The position numbers were made by a program, and so were the translations under genes. The notes below the pieces were generated by a model, which was given only the letters and a program-made list of their open reading frames with translations, did no database searches and was not told the origin of the DNA. Source: Notamacropus eugenii (lineage: Eukaryota > Chordata > Mammalia > Diprotodontia > Macropodidae). Taken from it: a stretch of 64,000 nucleotides of DNA. Shown piece after piece: positions 36,642 through 49,945 of this stretch. How positions within the stretch are numbered: the first letter of the stretch is position 1; every line of letters begins with the position of its first letter. The stretch is taken from positions 247,027,536-247,091,535 of the forward strand of contig NC_092877.1 of NCBI RefSeq assembly GCF_028372415.1, read 5' to 3'.

Positions 36642-37200
36642 AAACTGATGAAGTGAGGAATAAGATTGTGAAATTAGTGCAAGAGTTAGCACAAGAAGTA
36701 GTGAATAAAATCAATTATAAAATTAGCACAACAATAGACAGAAGTAAATGAGAATGATATGCAGAAGTCCATTGAGTCTCATGGAGAACTGTGGAATGAG
36801 GATCTGATCAAACTGCTAGCTGCAAAGAATGAAGAAAGTGAAGCTCCAGAATTGCGACTGAGCCAAAAATGTTGAAAACAAAATAATTAACAGAAACATT
36901 CAATCATTTGAGTGATTCTTTTATCTTGTATTGAAAATATAGGTCCAAATATTTCAAGATTTAAAAGTTAAAAGATTACTTGAAGACAACATTGTTTGTT
37001 ACACAGTTCAAGGGGGTTCCCAGAGCCAATACCCCATCAATGGTACAATATTTAATATGTGTGCATTTTAGTATATTTTATAACTTGCATAAAGGTATTA
37101 TTTCGTGTATGCCTTTGTTATATAGATTAAGTGAAGAAGGTGGGTAAGGGAAAATTCCCGTTTAGCAAAAATTAGATAGATAGATGTCTAAGGAATGGTT
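36638..37200 (+). pseudogene. Tigger/pogo-type transposase relic, 3' part
   Basis: Directly after the RNF7 insertion the relic continues with DETDEVRNKIVKLVQELAQE, VVNKIN, and NDMQKSIESHGELWNEDLI then KLLAAKNEESEAPE, matching the acidic C-terminal region of Tigger transposases (the ELTNEDL box). Non-coding 3' sequence follows. The terminal inverted repeat was not identified with certainty, so the right limit is approximate. Confidence 0.8.
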
Positions 37201-38945
37201 TACACATGTAAAATGAGAACTATATGTTCAGTCAATGCTGAACATTTGTGGGTTTAACTTCCATGACTTTAAGCATTCAGGTGATTTTATTACAAACCAC
37301 ATTTTTACGTTCGGGTTGGCAGATGGCACACATTTGTGGTTATATGCAATAGAGGGGAAAAAAATAGTTAGAGGCCAAGCAGATGTCCTGCCTCCCCCAC
37401 CACCTTCACCTGCAAGTTCCCCAGCACCCTTACCAAGCCGTGGAGCAGCACCAAGCATGGCTAGTCCCCACTGTATGGAAGAGCTAAAGACTGGGTTGAG
37501 GTGCTGGAGTGTGATGGGGGCAGAGTGGGGGAGGGAGATTCTGAGCTCTGACAGAGGAGCAGGGACTCACCCCAAGGGATGACCTTTGCACTGGGGAACA
37601 GATCAACCACAGAGCTGAAAGAAATGAAAGGTGAAAGGCTTCCTTCTTCCTATTTTTCTTTTTACCTTGGGGTTGAGAAGAATTAATTTTATACTATTAT
37701 ATTAAAAAATACTTTATGATCCATTGTTTTCCTTTTATTTCTGTTAAAAAATCAATTTCTGAAAAGGTCAATCAGCCACCGAAGGGCAAGGCTGATGAGA
37801 TTTGTTTCTAGTTCACAAGACACGTGCTAATTAACTAGGCAGGTGAGACTCCAGTCAACTAGGGAATCTAATTTCTATTTAGAGTATAGACAGGATACAG
37901 TATGGGTAAGCCTTTGCCTGAGGGAAGAACACTCTCCCTTTTAGAGAGGAGGACAACCCAGCTCATGAAGAAGAAAACTACCTAGAGACGTTCAGGGGAA
38001 AATGGCTTCAACTGTCCAGATGCCTTGAGATTGCTGAATGTCATGAGCAAGCCACTTTCTCCTCAAGAGCTGAAGACTTTTAGCCTAGCTCCTCATTAAA
38101 TGTCTACTAATAAGGATTGAGTTTCACTTGTCAGAGGAGTTCCCTTTCATGAAGAATGTAAGAGTTTCAGTGTCTCCTTACCTCTTTCATTACCAAGAGA
38201 AACCACTGACCATTAATTTATTGATTATTAGCTAGTCTTATTAATAAATTGATTACTAATTGCCCAGAAACTCAATTCCTTGGGTTCTCATTCATCTCAG
38301 GAGTTCTTTTGACACTACTGCTAGTATCCCTCTCCCACCATCCTGCTTTGCTTTTCCTCCACCCTATATTTTATGGCTTATATTTCATGGTTCCTATATA
38401 AGGAAAAGTGCATATTATCAGAGTTATTTGTTATAAAGAATTATTTGTTCAAAAGTGTATCTTCAGAAATCTGAAGTGAAAGATTACATTTTTTGGTGCT
38501 TGTGGGAACCCAACCCTCTTCTCCATTGGTTCAATGTATTAATATTTGCAATTTCACTGTTTCACCATTTTCTAGGAATATTAGTCCCAAGAAAGTTGAA
38601 GAATGATTATGAGTATGTGTGTGTATATGTAAAATTGGGCATATTTAGTAATGGTCAAAATAAATTGTGTACATGGACATCATGAGCTACTGGTAGTGCA
38701 AGAAATGATTGATCTGATGAACAGAGCTCATAAAAACTGATTCAGAATAAAGTTAGTATGAAAAAATCTATATATATTACAAAAATATAAATGGAAATAA
38801 CAATAAGAAGAAACAATAAAACTGACTCCATGTAATATCATGATGACCAAGATCTACCCAGATCAAAATTTATGATGACACATCCTCCAAGTTTATGTAG
38901 AAATGAGGAACAATGGGTGTGGACCACAATAAAAATATCATGCAT
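37201..38945. other. Unassigned sequence, with a locally GC-richer patch
   Basis: About 1.7 kb. The part near 37380-37580 is GC-richer than its surroundings and holds an open 115-codon frame (37235-37582) with a proline-rich stretch. I recognise no domain, and it may be Tigger 3' sequence or neighbouring DNA. The region 37780-38420 shows no named repeat. Confidence 0.45.
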
Positions 38946-41533
38946 TGTGAATTTCTTCATTAATTTTGTTGAATTTTTGTCCATTTTTTATACTAATTTA
39001 TTTTTAGATTTCAGCATTCACTTCCACAAGATTTTGAGTTCCACATTTTCTCCCCATCTTTCCTTTCCCTTACCCCAAAAGACATGCATTCTGATTACCC
39101 CTTCTGCCTTTCCCCAATATGTTACATACTCCTCTTCCCCTTCTCTTATCCTCTTTCCTCTTATTTTCCTAGTAGGGAAAGATAGATTTCTATACATCAT
39201 TGCCCATATATGTAATTTCCCAATTGCATGTAAAAGTAAGTTTTAACAGGCATTTTTAAAACTTTGAGTTCCACATTCTCTCCCTTCCATCCTATCCACC
39301 CACCATCATTGAGAAAGCACACAATTCTATATAGGTTATGCATGTGTAGTCATGCAAACCACTTCCATAATAGTCATAGTGTGAAAGACTAACTATGTTT
39401 CTTCCCCATCCTATCCTCTCTCCCATTTATTATATTCTCTCCTTTGACACTGTCCCTCCTCAAAAGTTTGTTTCTGATTACCCCTTCTTCCCATTTGCCT
39501 TCCATCATTCGCTCCTCTCTCTTATCCCTGACCCCTGACTCCCACTTTCCTGTAGAGTAAGATAGATTTTCATAACCAATTGAGTGTGTATGTTACTCTC
39601 TCCTCCAGCCAAATTCAATTAGAGTAAGGTTCACTCATTCTTTCTTATCTCCTCTCTCATCCCCTCCATTGTAAAAGCCTTTTTTTTTTTTGGCTCATTT
39701 TATTTGAGATAATTTACCCCATTCTATATCTCCCTTTCTCCTTCTTCCAGTGCATTCTTCTCTCTGATCCCTTAATTTTATTTTTTAGGTATCATACTTT
39801 TATATTATGTATGTATATATTTATGTGTGTATGTATATGCACATACATATGTATATATGTCTATATATGCATGTATAAATATACACATATGTATGTATGT
39901 GTATATGTATATGTGTAGGTGTATACAAAGCAAGTTTGTGTGCATGTTTATGGATATCTATATAAACTGCCTCCAACTTATATTCCTTTCAACTACCCTA
40001 ATATTGAGAAAGATTTCAAGAGTTACAAATATCATCTTTCCACATAGTAATGTAAAAGTTCAACTTTAATTAGCTGAACTTACGATTGTTTTCCTAATGA
40101 AATATTTCACATTGTATTCCTTTTTTTTCCCTTTGTTGGTTTTGTTATTTAATGTCTTGATTTATCATAAAGTCATTAGCTTCCATTTGCTCCATTCTAA
40201 TTTTGAAGGACTTATTTTCTCCAGTGAGCTTTTGGACCACCTTTTCTTTTTGACTAATTTTGTTTTTCAAGACATGCTTCTGCTCACTGGGTTTTTTTGG
40301 ACTTCTTTTGCCATTTAAATTAGTCTGCTTTTTAAGGTGTTATTTTCTTCAATATTTTTTGAGTCTTCTTTAGCAAACTGTTGATACGATTTTTATGATT
40401 TTTTTGTACCATTTTTCTTTCTGTATGCAATTTTTCTTCTACTTCTCTTACTGGATTTTCAAAATCCATTTTGAGCTCTTCTATGGCCTGAGACTAATTT
40501 CTATTTTTCATGGAGCCTTTGGATGTAGGTGGGCTGACCTTGTCGTTTTCTTCTGTTTGCATGTTTTGATCTTCCTTGTCACCAAAGTAAAATTCTATAA
40601 TCTGATTTTTTTCCATTGTTTATTTTTCCAGCCAATTGCCTCTTTTTTTTAGTTCTTTGTTAAGGTAGAACTTTGCTTCCAGTTTGGAGGATTTATTGCC
40701 CTGAGCATCAGGGGTTTTGTGTAGTTACTTTCAGAGATATTTCTGTAAATTTTCAGTTCTTCCAAGTTTGTATGATCAAAGAAGAGGTGTTTGTTCCTCT
40801 TATCATCTATGCTCTGGATTGTGAATGACCACAAACACTCTTTTCTTCCATGAAATTATAAGGAGTATTCCTTCTCCACTGCTGCCATAAGCTCCACCAT
40901 GCCAGTGTTCCTCCTCACCCCAGGACTGTCATCCAGATTCAAAGAGGAAAAAAGCAACAGAATTCTGCCTCAGTGCCAGCAAAGAAATCTCTGCATTCTT
41001 GCTTTCATCAGTGTCTTAATCCCTGTACCACTAGTGGGCTTGAGAGTCTGGGAAGTAGCCACTGCTGCTGCCACCACCCAAGAACTAACCCAGACCACAC
41101 TCCTTTCTCACCCAGTTCTGACAGACCTTTCCTACCATATTATAAATTATTTTTGGTTTTTATGGATTGAGAAGTTGTCTTTGGTTTCTGAGAAGTCAAA
41201 AGATTGTCTTTGATGTTTCTGAGTTGAGAAGTCTGGAAACTGCCACAGCTGATGATGATTCAGTGCCCTGAGGCCTGCTCTGGGTATGCTATGCCTCATC
41301 TATGTTGGCATGGACCATGCTGGACTGTGTTCTTCTCTCAGACTGGTGCAACAGACTTTCCTGTCAACCTTCCAGGTTGTTTTGGGTTGGAAATTTTTTT
41401 CACTCTGTCATTTTGCGAGTTCTACTTCTCTAGAATTTGCTCAAAGTCATTTTTACAGGTACTTGGAGGGGTTTAGCAGAGAAGTCAAAAAAATCCCAGC
41501 TTTTGCTCCATCATCTTGGCTCTTCCCCCCCCT
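38946..41533 (-). mobile_element. Half-L1 (HAL1-type) element, minus strand
   Basis: On the minus strand it starts near 41533 (gagccaagatgatggagcaa) and has a 5' region to about 40650. It then has the ORF1 coiled-coil part (starting near MEKNQIIEFYFGDKED, then EELKMDF, SFKIRMEQMEANDFMINQ) to about 40090, and jumps to the 3' untranslated region (agttgaactt...), ending near 38990 in gtggaagtgaatgctgaaatc. It has no ORF2 sequence, and the ORF1 RNA-binding C-terminal half is also missing. The spacer is interrupted by a TATG/CATA microsatellite (39800-39930). The 3' end is shared with the copy at 55988-58783. Confidence 0.8.
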
Positions 41534-43684
41534 TTTTATATTATTCTATAAGAGATGACTTTCTTGTGGGGGAGTACAGTTTAAAACATAATAGTGCAAA
41601 AACAAAAAAATATAAATTAAAAGATTAAAAATTACTAGAACATATACCTCTATGGGAAATATCAAATGTTAGTGATATTATATTCAAAACTCCTTTTTGT
41701 TTGGAGTGGAGGGAAGGTCAGCTTATGATGAGGAATAAATCAGCTAAAAGAATGTTAGATTCTTATTGATATTCTACATTTTTTTCCATTTGGGACAAAA
41801 ATGAAGCATTCCTGGTCCTCCACAATCATATGTTCCAAAGAAAATACAATAAACAAATTTGCACACACACATACACACACATAATTATTTGAATGTAGTA
41901 CATAGCAAGGAGCATTCATGGGAATAAGTCTGTAGGGTCTATCTCATGCAGTTTGCATGGAGCTCCTGAGCCAATATGTGGGCCTCTAGCGAACTCTAAG
42001 TGATCCTTTGTTAGTTTTAACCAACATCATGACAGAGATTTGGGGTCAAGGAAGCATTTCAGTTCAAAAAGTAAAACATATCTCCTCTTCTGTCCTCTCC
42101 CATAATCTCATCTCCTGACCTATCCTTTCCTGTCCTCTCCTGTCATCTCCTGTCCACTTTTCTCCTTTCATGTTCTCTCCTCTCACAACCTTTCCTCTTC
42201 TCACTTCATCCCTACCCTCTTTTCATGTTTTTTCCTCTCCTCTCCCCTATCCTTTTGTCCTGTCCTCTCTCCTCCTCTTCCTCTTCCTTCTGCCTCTCTC
42301 CATCCCATCACTTCTCCCCTTCTCTACCTAAAGCTCTCTTACTGTTTGTCTTTATATCTGTATCATTCTATCTCTTTATAACCCTGCCTTACCAAAACTT
42401 GGCAATATGGCAAGTGAAAGCTCCTGACAGAGAAGAAAATGTCCTATTTACACCAACAATCACTGGGTCTCAGAGCAGTTAAGATGTGCCTGAGTCTTGG
42501 AAAATTCACCATGCTTTCATAATGTATGTATCAGTTTTTCCAGATTATATGACAATTGTTAAATGTTACTACTTACTGAAGTATAGTCAATCTACATCTA
42601 TGAGCCTTTTTTGTTTATCATTTGTTTTGTGTAGAGGAAATAACTACCCTAAATGCAACCTATGCTGGAGTCTTTCCTTTTGGGAGATCCTAAAAATTAA
42701 TCAAATTTAACTATTAAGTGATTTTTCCCTCTAGGGCTCCAACACAGTGTTTAAAGAGCCAGTCACTATGAACAAAAGAACTTGACTACTCTTCAGGTTC
42801 CAGGTTCCCAGAGGACAGAATCTGTTCCTTCCAAATGTGTCATCAGTTGGTAGGGTCCCTATACTTCAGGGTTTCTTAACTTTAGGTCCATACACTAATA
42901 ATGAATTAGAATATAGAGTGAATAAATGTAAATTATATGTTATATGTGTTTATTATATACCAGTATATGTGTGTACATACATATGAAATACATATGTGCA
43001 TATATGTATTTAATGAATGCATCTTTATATATGTGTGTGTATACAAATACAAAGCAGACACAAAGTACCTACAACTGGAGGAACCAGAAAAATCTTTTTA
43101 AAGAAGTTGTACATGAGACAAAGCTTCAAGAAAAACAGAGATTACAAGAATTGGAGGAAAAAGAACAGAACTACAGGCTTATGGGGCAGAAGACACAAAG
43201 GCATTTAACTGTTACAGGTCAATAGAAAGAACATCATACTTACACAGATAATTTTAAAGATAAAGGAAGAATCACATCTTGGTAATATAAATATTCACTG
43301 TCATAATTTAATAATGAAGATTTTTAAATTAATTGTGGAGTATAACAAGTCAAGATTTTAATACACACTAAGAAAGTTTTGAGTTTCATATTTAAAAAAA
43401 GATTGGATTATACATGTTTCAAAGATGATAATATTTAGAGTTAAAACTATGTGGAAATGCATACTATATTTTGGAAATAAATTTGCCAAACAAACCTCAA
43501 ATGGTAATAGCTTAAATAGCTATAGGAACACCAAGGAAGTAACTTTGGCTGGGCTGCATATTATATGGAATAGAATGAGATTTAAGCAGCCTTCAGAATT
43601 AAGATGGCTTCCAGTTAAATGCCAAACCTATTCTTTTCTAGACAGTATTTTCCTAAGTACTCATTTTAGTTATGCTCAATTAAT
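41534..43684. other. Unassigned sequence with a C/T-rich tract
   Basis: A degenerate pyrimidine tract built on cctgtcctctc-like units lies at 42070-42310, and TATG/CATA low complexity at 42930-43050. No gene was recognised. The 96-codon frame at 43425-43715 shows no family. Confidence 0.5.
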
Positions 43685-43900
43685 AAATTTAGAGCTGGTA
43701 AGGACCTTAGTTTAGTCTAAACCTCCTCATTTTAATAATGTGGAAAATGAGGCCCAAAGACTTTGAGTCTAGCTCAAGTTCAGAGGCAGAAAGAGAAAAT
43801 CAAGATTTCTAACATGTGTGATTCAAATCGTAGTACTCTGGCTCCAAATATAGCATTCTACCATTGTATCATTCTGTTAGGCTGAGGTAAACTTTCACTT
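43685..43900 (-). repeat. MIR-related SINE, minus strand
   Basis: The order atttagagctggtaaggacc, cctcctcattttaataatgtgg, aaaatgaggcccaaagac and gtagtactctggctccaaat matches a reverse-oriented marsupial MIR relative. Confidence 0.8.
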
Positions 43901-43964
43901 CTTGAATGAAACCTTTTCTGATGATAGCATGATATGGTAGAAAGAACAGCCAGAAACCTTTGAA

Positions 43965-44180
43965 TTTCATCATAGAATGACATGTTTATAAGTAAGAAGT
44001 CCATTAGATATCATATATTCTAAATGCGTCATTTCACAGTTGAGACAACTGAGATCTATAGAAGGAAAATGACTATAGAAGTCACACAGGTAGTATATAG
44101 CTGAGGAAAGATTTGAACTTAGGTCCCCTGATACCAAATAAAGCACTCTTCCAATAGTACCATACTACATCTCAAGTCCT
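43965..44180 (-). repeat. MIR-related SINE, minus strand
   Basis: The same family as the preceding repeat and in the same orientation: catcatagaatgacatg, tttcacagttgagacaactg, gaagtcacacaggtagtata and gatttgaacttaggtcccc. Confidence 0.8.
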
Positions 44181-45194
44181 ACTTCTGACTCAGCTGTATA
44201 TTCTTGAGGTTGTTGCTGAAGCCCTCAAAAAATCAATTTCTTCATTTTTGAAATGAAGGGATATGGATTTTTCCTGTAAATTCCATGAGTCTGTGACAGC
44301 AGCTAAGTTTGATCTCATGTACATACCGATTTATTCTTTTTCTTCCTGTTTTCAGTCTTCTATTGATGGTACCTCTTAGAAAACTGGGACCACCTATTTT
44401 ACTTGCTGTGTACTTTTGTATTGTTTAGTACAGAATTAAATAAATGTGATTGGTTATTGATTTACTACCACACTTTACATAGCATGAAATAAATGAGGCC
44501 AATCTAATCAAGTATTTTACAAAGGAATGCTTTATTTTGTTAATCCAGTATGTTTGGGTGCTTGTACTCATAATTTTACCTGAAAAAAAGTGAATAAAAT
44601 TCCCATTAATATGAACATATTGTAGTTCAATCAATGAATAGATATCTGTCAATAATTCCGCAGTGAGGAACATGCTCATCTCAAGTCCAAGTTTTAATTT
44701 TTATTGACATTGGGTGGCTTCAAATGAAAATAAAACATGGGATTAGTTGCACTGTAACAATTATATTGTAGTTGAAAGCATATGGAAATGAATTTCTTAC
44801 TAATATAACCTGAATAAATTTGATAAAATGGAAGGCATTATAAGAAAATAGCCCAAAGAGTTCATTCCCTATCATTTATATTAGACATAGTCATTCCCTT
44901 ATTCGAAAATAGTTGTTTCTAGCAATTCAGTATGCTGATATGGGCTATGACAATAATGTTAATTTTATGTATTTATGTTACTTACATAAATTTTAGAGAT
45001 AACTAACTCATCTACTCTATAATATTGGTATATTTCTATAATAGTCTAATGATATTTATGCATTCTTAAAATAGTTTTAATCAAAATTATTGCTAGTTTA
45101 ATGTAATGAACAATATAACTTAAAGAATAAATAAATAATTCCTTAATTAAAGAAGTTCTGTGATGCCTCTTCAAAACATCTCTGAATTTATGAT
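44181..45194. other. Unassigned AT-rich sequence
   Basis: No gene or clear repeat is visible. Confidence 0.5.
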
Positions 45195-45300
45195 TACATT
45201 GGATTTGGAAGTGAAAAAGACATACTAGGTCATTTAACCCAAAACCCTCATTTTGTAGACGAGGAAACTAATGGCAAAGTTAGACAAGCTATATCTTAGG
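45195..45300 (-). repeat. MIR-related SINE fragment
   Basis: A short piece with acatactaggtcatttaaccc and tttgtagacgaggaaactaa. Confidence 0.65.
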
Positions 45301-45884
45301 TACCGTGTCAATCCCTCTCCCTCTTCCCCCCTGCCCCTACATTAAGAAGAAGGAAGTCCATATGCACAAAAAAGGGATAAAAGTTAAAAGCAACAACTAT
45401 GGCTTGAGGGTTGTGATATAATGGGAGAAGTTTTCAACTAAAGCAACTAAAAGAATTATCACAGTAGACAGGAAAGTGAAGTTAATAATTGTCTAACATC
45501 TGTTCAAGGAAGTTGATTGCATAGTCACATACAAATAGCTTCCTTCTCTTTGCCACTTTTGTATAAAATTAAAACTTTTAAAGATGCATATTGAAAGATT
45601 TTAGTCTCTACATTACATGCTTACCATGACTAAAACAACAGAAAGACAGTACTGTCTCATTTAACCAGATATATTTGTGGGTTTCAATACAGTCAAAGCC
45701 AGGGAGCTAAGGGAAATGGAAAAAAAAAAGCAAACAAAAACCTGGTGTCTCTTGTGACATCAACTGAGATGCTAAAAATTTAATGGACTAAAACTTATAT
45801 ACTTTTCTTATAAATCATATTTATTAAGCACTTATTTTGTGCCAGGTGCTTTGCTATGCTCTGGATAGTAGCTGGTTGGTTGTG

Positions 45885-46310
45885 GTCCTTCCTCCTTGAA
45901 GAGGACCAAATTGACATCACCATGATAAAGTGAAGTTGCAGTGTAAATGACTGTGGCTAACCAGACCAATACGGGCTTGAAATGCTCTACCCCAGATTGG
46001 GCCTTGTGAACATTTGATGTGGTTACTCCAAATCTGGCTATCCTATGTTTCTTTTGTGCTGTTTCAATTTTGTTTTGCTCATAGACAGGCATGTTATTGC
46101 AGAGTGGTCCCATCCCATCTCCCATGTCACACTGTCAAATCCAAAGTTCTTGAGAGAGACCTTGAGGGTTTCCTTGTATTGCTTCTTCTGACTACCATGT
46201 GATCACCTACCCCATGCGAGTTCTCCATAAAATAGTCTTTTTGGCAACCATACATGTTGCATGCAAACAATGTGGTCACCCCGTTGGAGTTGTGCTCCAA
46301 TAGCATTTAT
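45885..46310 (-). repeat. RTE LINE relic, C-terminal region
   Basis: On the minus strand the translation reads DHIVCMQHVWLPKRLFYGEL and then KKQYKETLKVSLKNFGFD SVTWEM. This matches the RTE ORF C-terminal order GHICRM..LPK.LLYGEL...KKRYKDTLKKSL...IDP..WE. A stop and shifts break it. An L2-type end fragment (45815-45875) sits just upstream on the window's plus strand. The relic is significant as a likely source of machinery for the RTE-tailed SINEs nearby. Confidence 0.8.
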
Positions 46311-47754
46311 TCACATGCATCCTACTTTATTTGATTGGCTAGTTTTCATAATAGCTGTAAATTAGAAAAGATATCTGACTACTGGGGATGAGAAAATGAT
46401 AGCAATGAAAAATCATAGCTTACAGGAGGAGGAAGAAAAGCAATACAAAGCATGTACACCACCTAAAAATGACAATTTGGGAGTCATTTGGACTAGGAAC
46501 AATCAACCTTCCCTAGGGGATCCATGATGGCATAGTGCAATAATTAATGTTCTTGAAAAGAAAATGAAACAATCAATTTTAGAAAAAAGTCTTTAGAAAA
46601 GTCTTTAATTTATTAATAGATTTAGTGGTTGAAGACTTAATACACCTTATTAAAATCATATTTATAGTTGGTGAATAAAAAATGAAAAAATTCTACACTA
46701 GGCTCCAAGATAGAATATAATTTGCTATATTTTGATGTTTTGAAATATATATTTTCTAAGAGTTATGGATTCACTCCATGCTCCTGGAGATCACAACCCA
46801 TTCAGACTTTGTTATTCAATGTGATTCAATAATTTGCCCTTTCATAAATCCTGCAGACTATTGACTCAATGGATTGTAGCCCTTCCTTTCAAATATTTGA
46901 TGAGCTGTGTCTACCAGTATATTTGTGCTACTTGATATTCCCTTCACAACTGCCATGCAACCAGCCATCATTTTCTAGTCTTACATTTTCTTCGTGATGT
47001 ATTTCATCTTAATTCTCATATTCAATCTACCATTGGTTATATAGTGCAGCCTACTCCCAATAATTATGTATCTAGGTAGAGTACCTATCTGGCTATATGT
47101 CATTTTTTTTATAATATATTTTTCTTCTATAGCTTTTTCTGTATGACTTATCTGGATCATTTCTCTGTGAGGGCTATGGCTCTTAATTAACAGATCTTAT
47201 TATAGGAACCAAAAGCTAAGATTTTAATTGTAGACAATTTTCAGAACAACATCTTTAAGCAGGAACATTAGCATGGCCTTCATATCGTTACAGAATTTTG
47301 TCCTAATTGTACTTTATCAAAAACATCCTCCACAACTCAGATTAGATCTTTGATGAGTTTTTCCTTGTGCTCTACTTTGCTCAGTGTTTGTACTGGATGA
47401 AGTTATGTATTTGATTACATCTACCAAGCAATCTTGGATGACTTTAATATATGTAAAACAGTCCCATAGCCTAGTCTAAATTTATTGGCTGTATTACATT
47501 CTGACACCTCATTTCTAAAAAAAAAAAAAAAAGTAGAAAAAATATGGTGGGATTTTATATTTATGACATATCGGTCAGTTTTATCATAGTGGAGAGAAGA
47601 TATGTTGTACAAATTATCTGTCTGTTGCTTTTTTTTTAATCAATTACACCTTCAACACATGATGGACCATTCTTGTATTTGATGTAGATACGTAAATAGA
47701 CATATGTGTTGGTAATTTCTGCTGCCTTCTCCCTTGCTTTAAAAGTAATGATAG
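46311..47754. other. Unassigned sequence
   Basis: No supported gene. The stretch 46700-47450 looks like old repeat DNA on the minus strand, but I cannot place it in a family. Confidence 0.4.
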
Positions 47755-48250
47755 TATGTAATGCAACACTATTGTGATGTAAGAAATGATGAACAGGAAG
47801 ACTTCAGAAAAAATCTATAAAGACATATGAACTAATGCTGAGTGAAATGAGCAGAGCCAGAACATCATACGCAGAAAGAGGCAGAGTGTGTGAGTACTCT
47901 TTCTAATAGACTTAGCACTTCACAGCAGTACAAGGATCTGAAACATTTACAAGCACTCAACACAAAATGCCATCCACATCCACATACAGAGTCAGAACAC
48001 AGAAAGAAGTAGACTGTTTTCTATTTTGTTATGTTTTTGTTTTTCTCATGGTTTTTTCCATTTAAAAAAGAAAATCTTCCATGCAACATTATTAATGGGA
48101 AAATGTGTTTAAAAAGAATGCAAATGTAGAACCCATTTAAAATTGTTTGCTGTCATGGGGAGAGAAGGGGGAGGTAGGAGGAGAAAATTTTAAATTTATG
48201 TGATTGTTGAAAACTGATAACAAATAAATTAATTTTAAAAAAGAAAAAGA
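47755..48250 (+). repeat. 5'-truncated L1 3' end
   Basis: The order of landmarks is atgatgaacaggaagacttc, ctaatgctgagtgaaatgag, gacttagcacttcacagcag, atccacatccacatacagag and aaattttaaatttatgtg, ending in an A-rich tail. It matches the 3' end of the L1 at 24700-25255. A possible short flanking repeat (aaagtaat) is too weak to call. Confidence 0.85.
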
Positions 48251-48553
48251 ATGAAAGTAATCCTTTCCATTTAAGAGTTTGATATGATTTCATTGTCAAT
48301 CCTCACCCTTATACTAAATGATGCTTTTGGCTACTTTTTCCTATTTTATTATTACAAGTGCTCTTTGTGAATGTTCTAAAATGCAACAATCTGAGACTAT
48401 TGCTTTGAATAGCTGAGTTGAGTATAGTTGAGTTTGTTGCACCCCAAAATATTTTAGAGTGCCAGAATTTTTCAGAATTTTGGTTCTTGGTATTCTCTAA
48501 ACCATGAAATGAAATATTATTTTGCTCTAGAAAGCAAAGTATTTAAGATGAAT

Positions 48554-48554
<1 letters not shown>

Positions 48555-48606
<52 letters not shown>
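48555..48606. repeat. (CA)n(TA)n microsatellite
   Basis: About 17 CA units run straight into 9 TA units. Confidence 0.95.
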
Positions 48607-49469
48607 CATGGCAATTATTACTAATTCATATTAGCAATAAACAATGGTCATTAAATCACATTAAAAATGCATGGAAGAGAACAGAAAGTTCAAAGGTAAA
48701 CAAAAAAATAGGATATCTTTGAAACTATTTCTTTGAATTTGCTACATAGTTAAAAATCAAGTTGTATAAGGTAGATATTAATGGCATCACATATGATCTT
48801 CTTTTTATGCTCTATGTGGTATAATGGAATTATTCTTATTTTGTGTTTTTAAAATTCAGGATAAATATATATATACACACATATGTATATATACATATAT
48901 GTGTTCATATGTGTATGTATGTATTTTAACAAGAAAAGCAAATCAGAGTCTTAAAGGCTTTCTTCCTTCACTGTGTTGTCTATGGAAATAAAAAAAATGA
49001 TTTCTGCAAAAATGTAACAACAATTGTATGTTGTTCAACCAACGGGTGGTTCTCAACGTTTAGTGAAACATATGACAAAGAGTCATGTTTCATAAAAGTA
49101 TTTACCACTGTAAGTAGCAATGACCAGGACAGAGTTCAAAAGGAAAAATAATTTCCTTTATATAATAAGGTCATCTGGATGCTACTGTTGGGAGATAACG
49201 CTGTGCTGATTGTATAAAGGACAAAGAAGAAAAGTTCAAAGCCTTCTAAATGACATCCATAATTGTTCAAAGGATTTTGACTTGTCTGTATTCTTTCATA
49301 AGTCTTTCAGAGTGGATCCACTTCACATACTTAGAGACACCCTATAATTTCTCCCTCTATTTCTCTTGGCTTTGCATAGATATCAATAGAATATACAGGA
49401 TGTTTATATCAAGTGTCTTACAATTTAGCTACCAAAACATCTGATCAATGTGACACCTTTTTTGGTAAC
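48607..49469. other. Unassigned AT-rich sequence
   Basis: A TATA/CATA patch lies at 48865-48925. No gene was recognised. Confidence 0.5.
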
Positions 49470-49590
49470 ACATCTTTTTGGTAGTTTGTAATGATCTTCC
49501 CTTGCACAATTCTTGAGTTCAGGGACTGTTGTATTTTCTTTTTCTTACTTCTATCACAGAATGTCTTAGATAAAAATGCCTATTGAATTG
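49470..49590 (+). repeat. L2-type 3' end fragment
   Basis: The piece cttgagttcagggactgttg followed by a pyrimidine-rich stretch and gaatgtcttagataaaaatg resembles the L2 3' end. Confidence 0.5.
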
Positions 49591-49699
49591 AATTCAGTCC
49601 TTAACTGGAAATACATAGCAACCTCTTCATGCCCGTAATATACTTCTCCACTGCTTAAATGAAAGGAATTAAATTTTTAAAAATCATGTTTCATAAACT

Positions 49700-49945
49700 T
49701 TTGCAGCTCTGTGGCACATTTGATAGAATGCTGGAGCTGGAATCAAGAAGATCTAAATCTAAATTCTGCCTTAGATACTTGCTGGCTTGGTTACTCTGGG
49801 TAAGTCACTTAATTTTTTGTCTGCCCCACTTTCTTCACCTATGAAGCAGAAATAATGATAAAAGTTTTCTCCAGGGATTTTTTTGAGAATGAAATGAAAT
49901 ATTTATTGCAAAACAAGTCACTGTACAAATACTATTGTTTTATTA
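49700..49945 (+). repeat. CORE-SINE
   Basis: A tRNA-like head (gcagctctgtggcacatttg atagaatgctgg) leads to a B-box region, the CORE ggttactctgggtaagtcac, then cttcacctatgaagcagaaa, and the tail ttgcaaaacaagtcactgta. Confidence 0.8.

Noticed and set aside
37235-37582. 115-codon frame with a proline-rich part near the Tigger 3' end
   Set aside because: No domain is recognisable, and the proline run comes from a local C-rich stretch. It was left as unassigned sequence.
38872-39246. 124-codon plus-strand frame
   Set aside because: It lies antisense to the 3' end of the minus-strand half-L1, whose pyrimidine-rich sequence stays open by composition.
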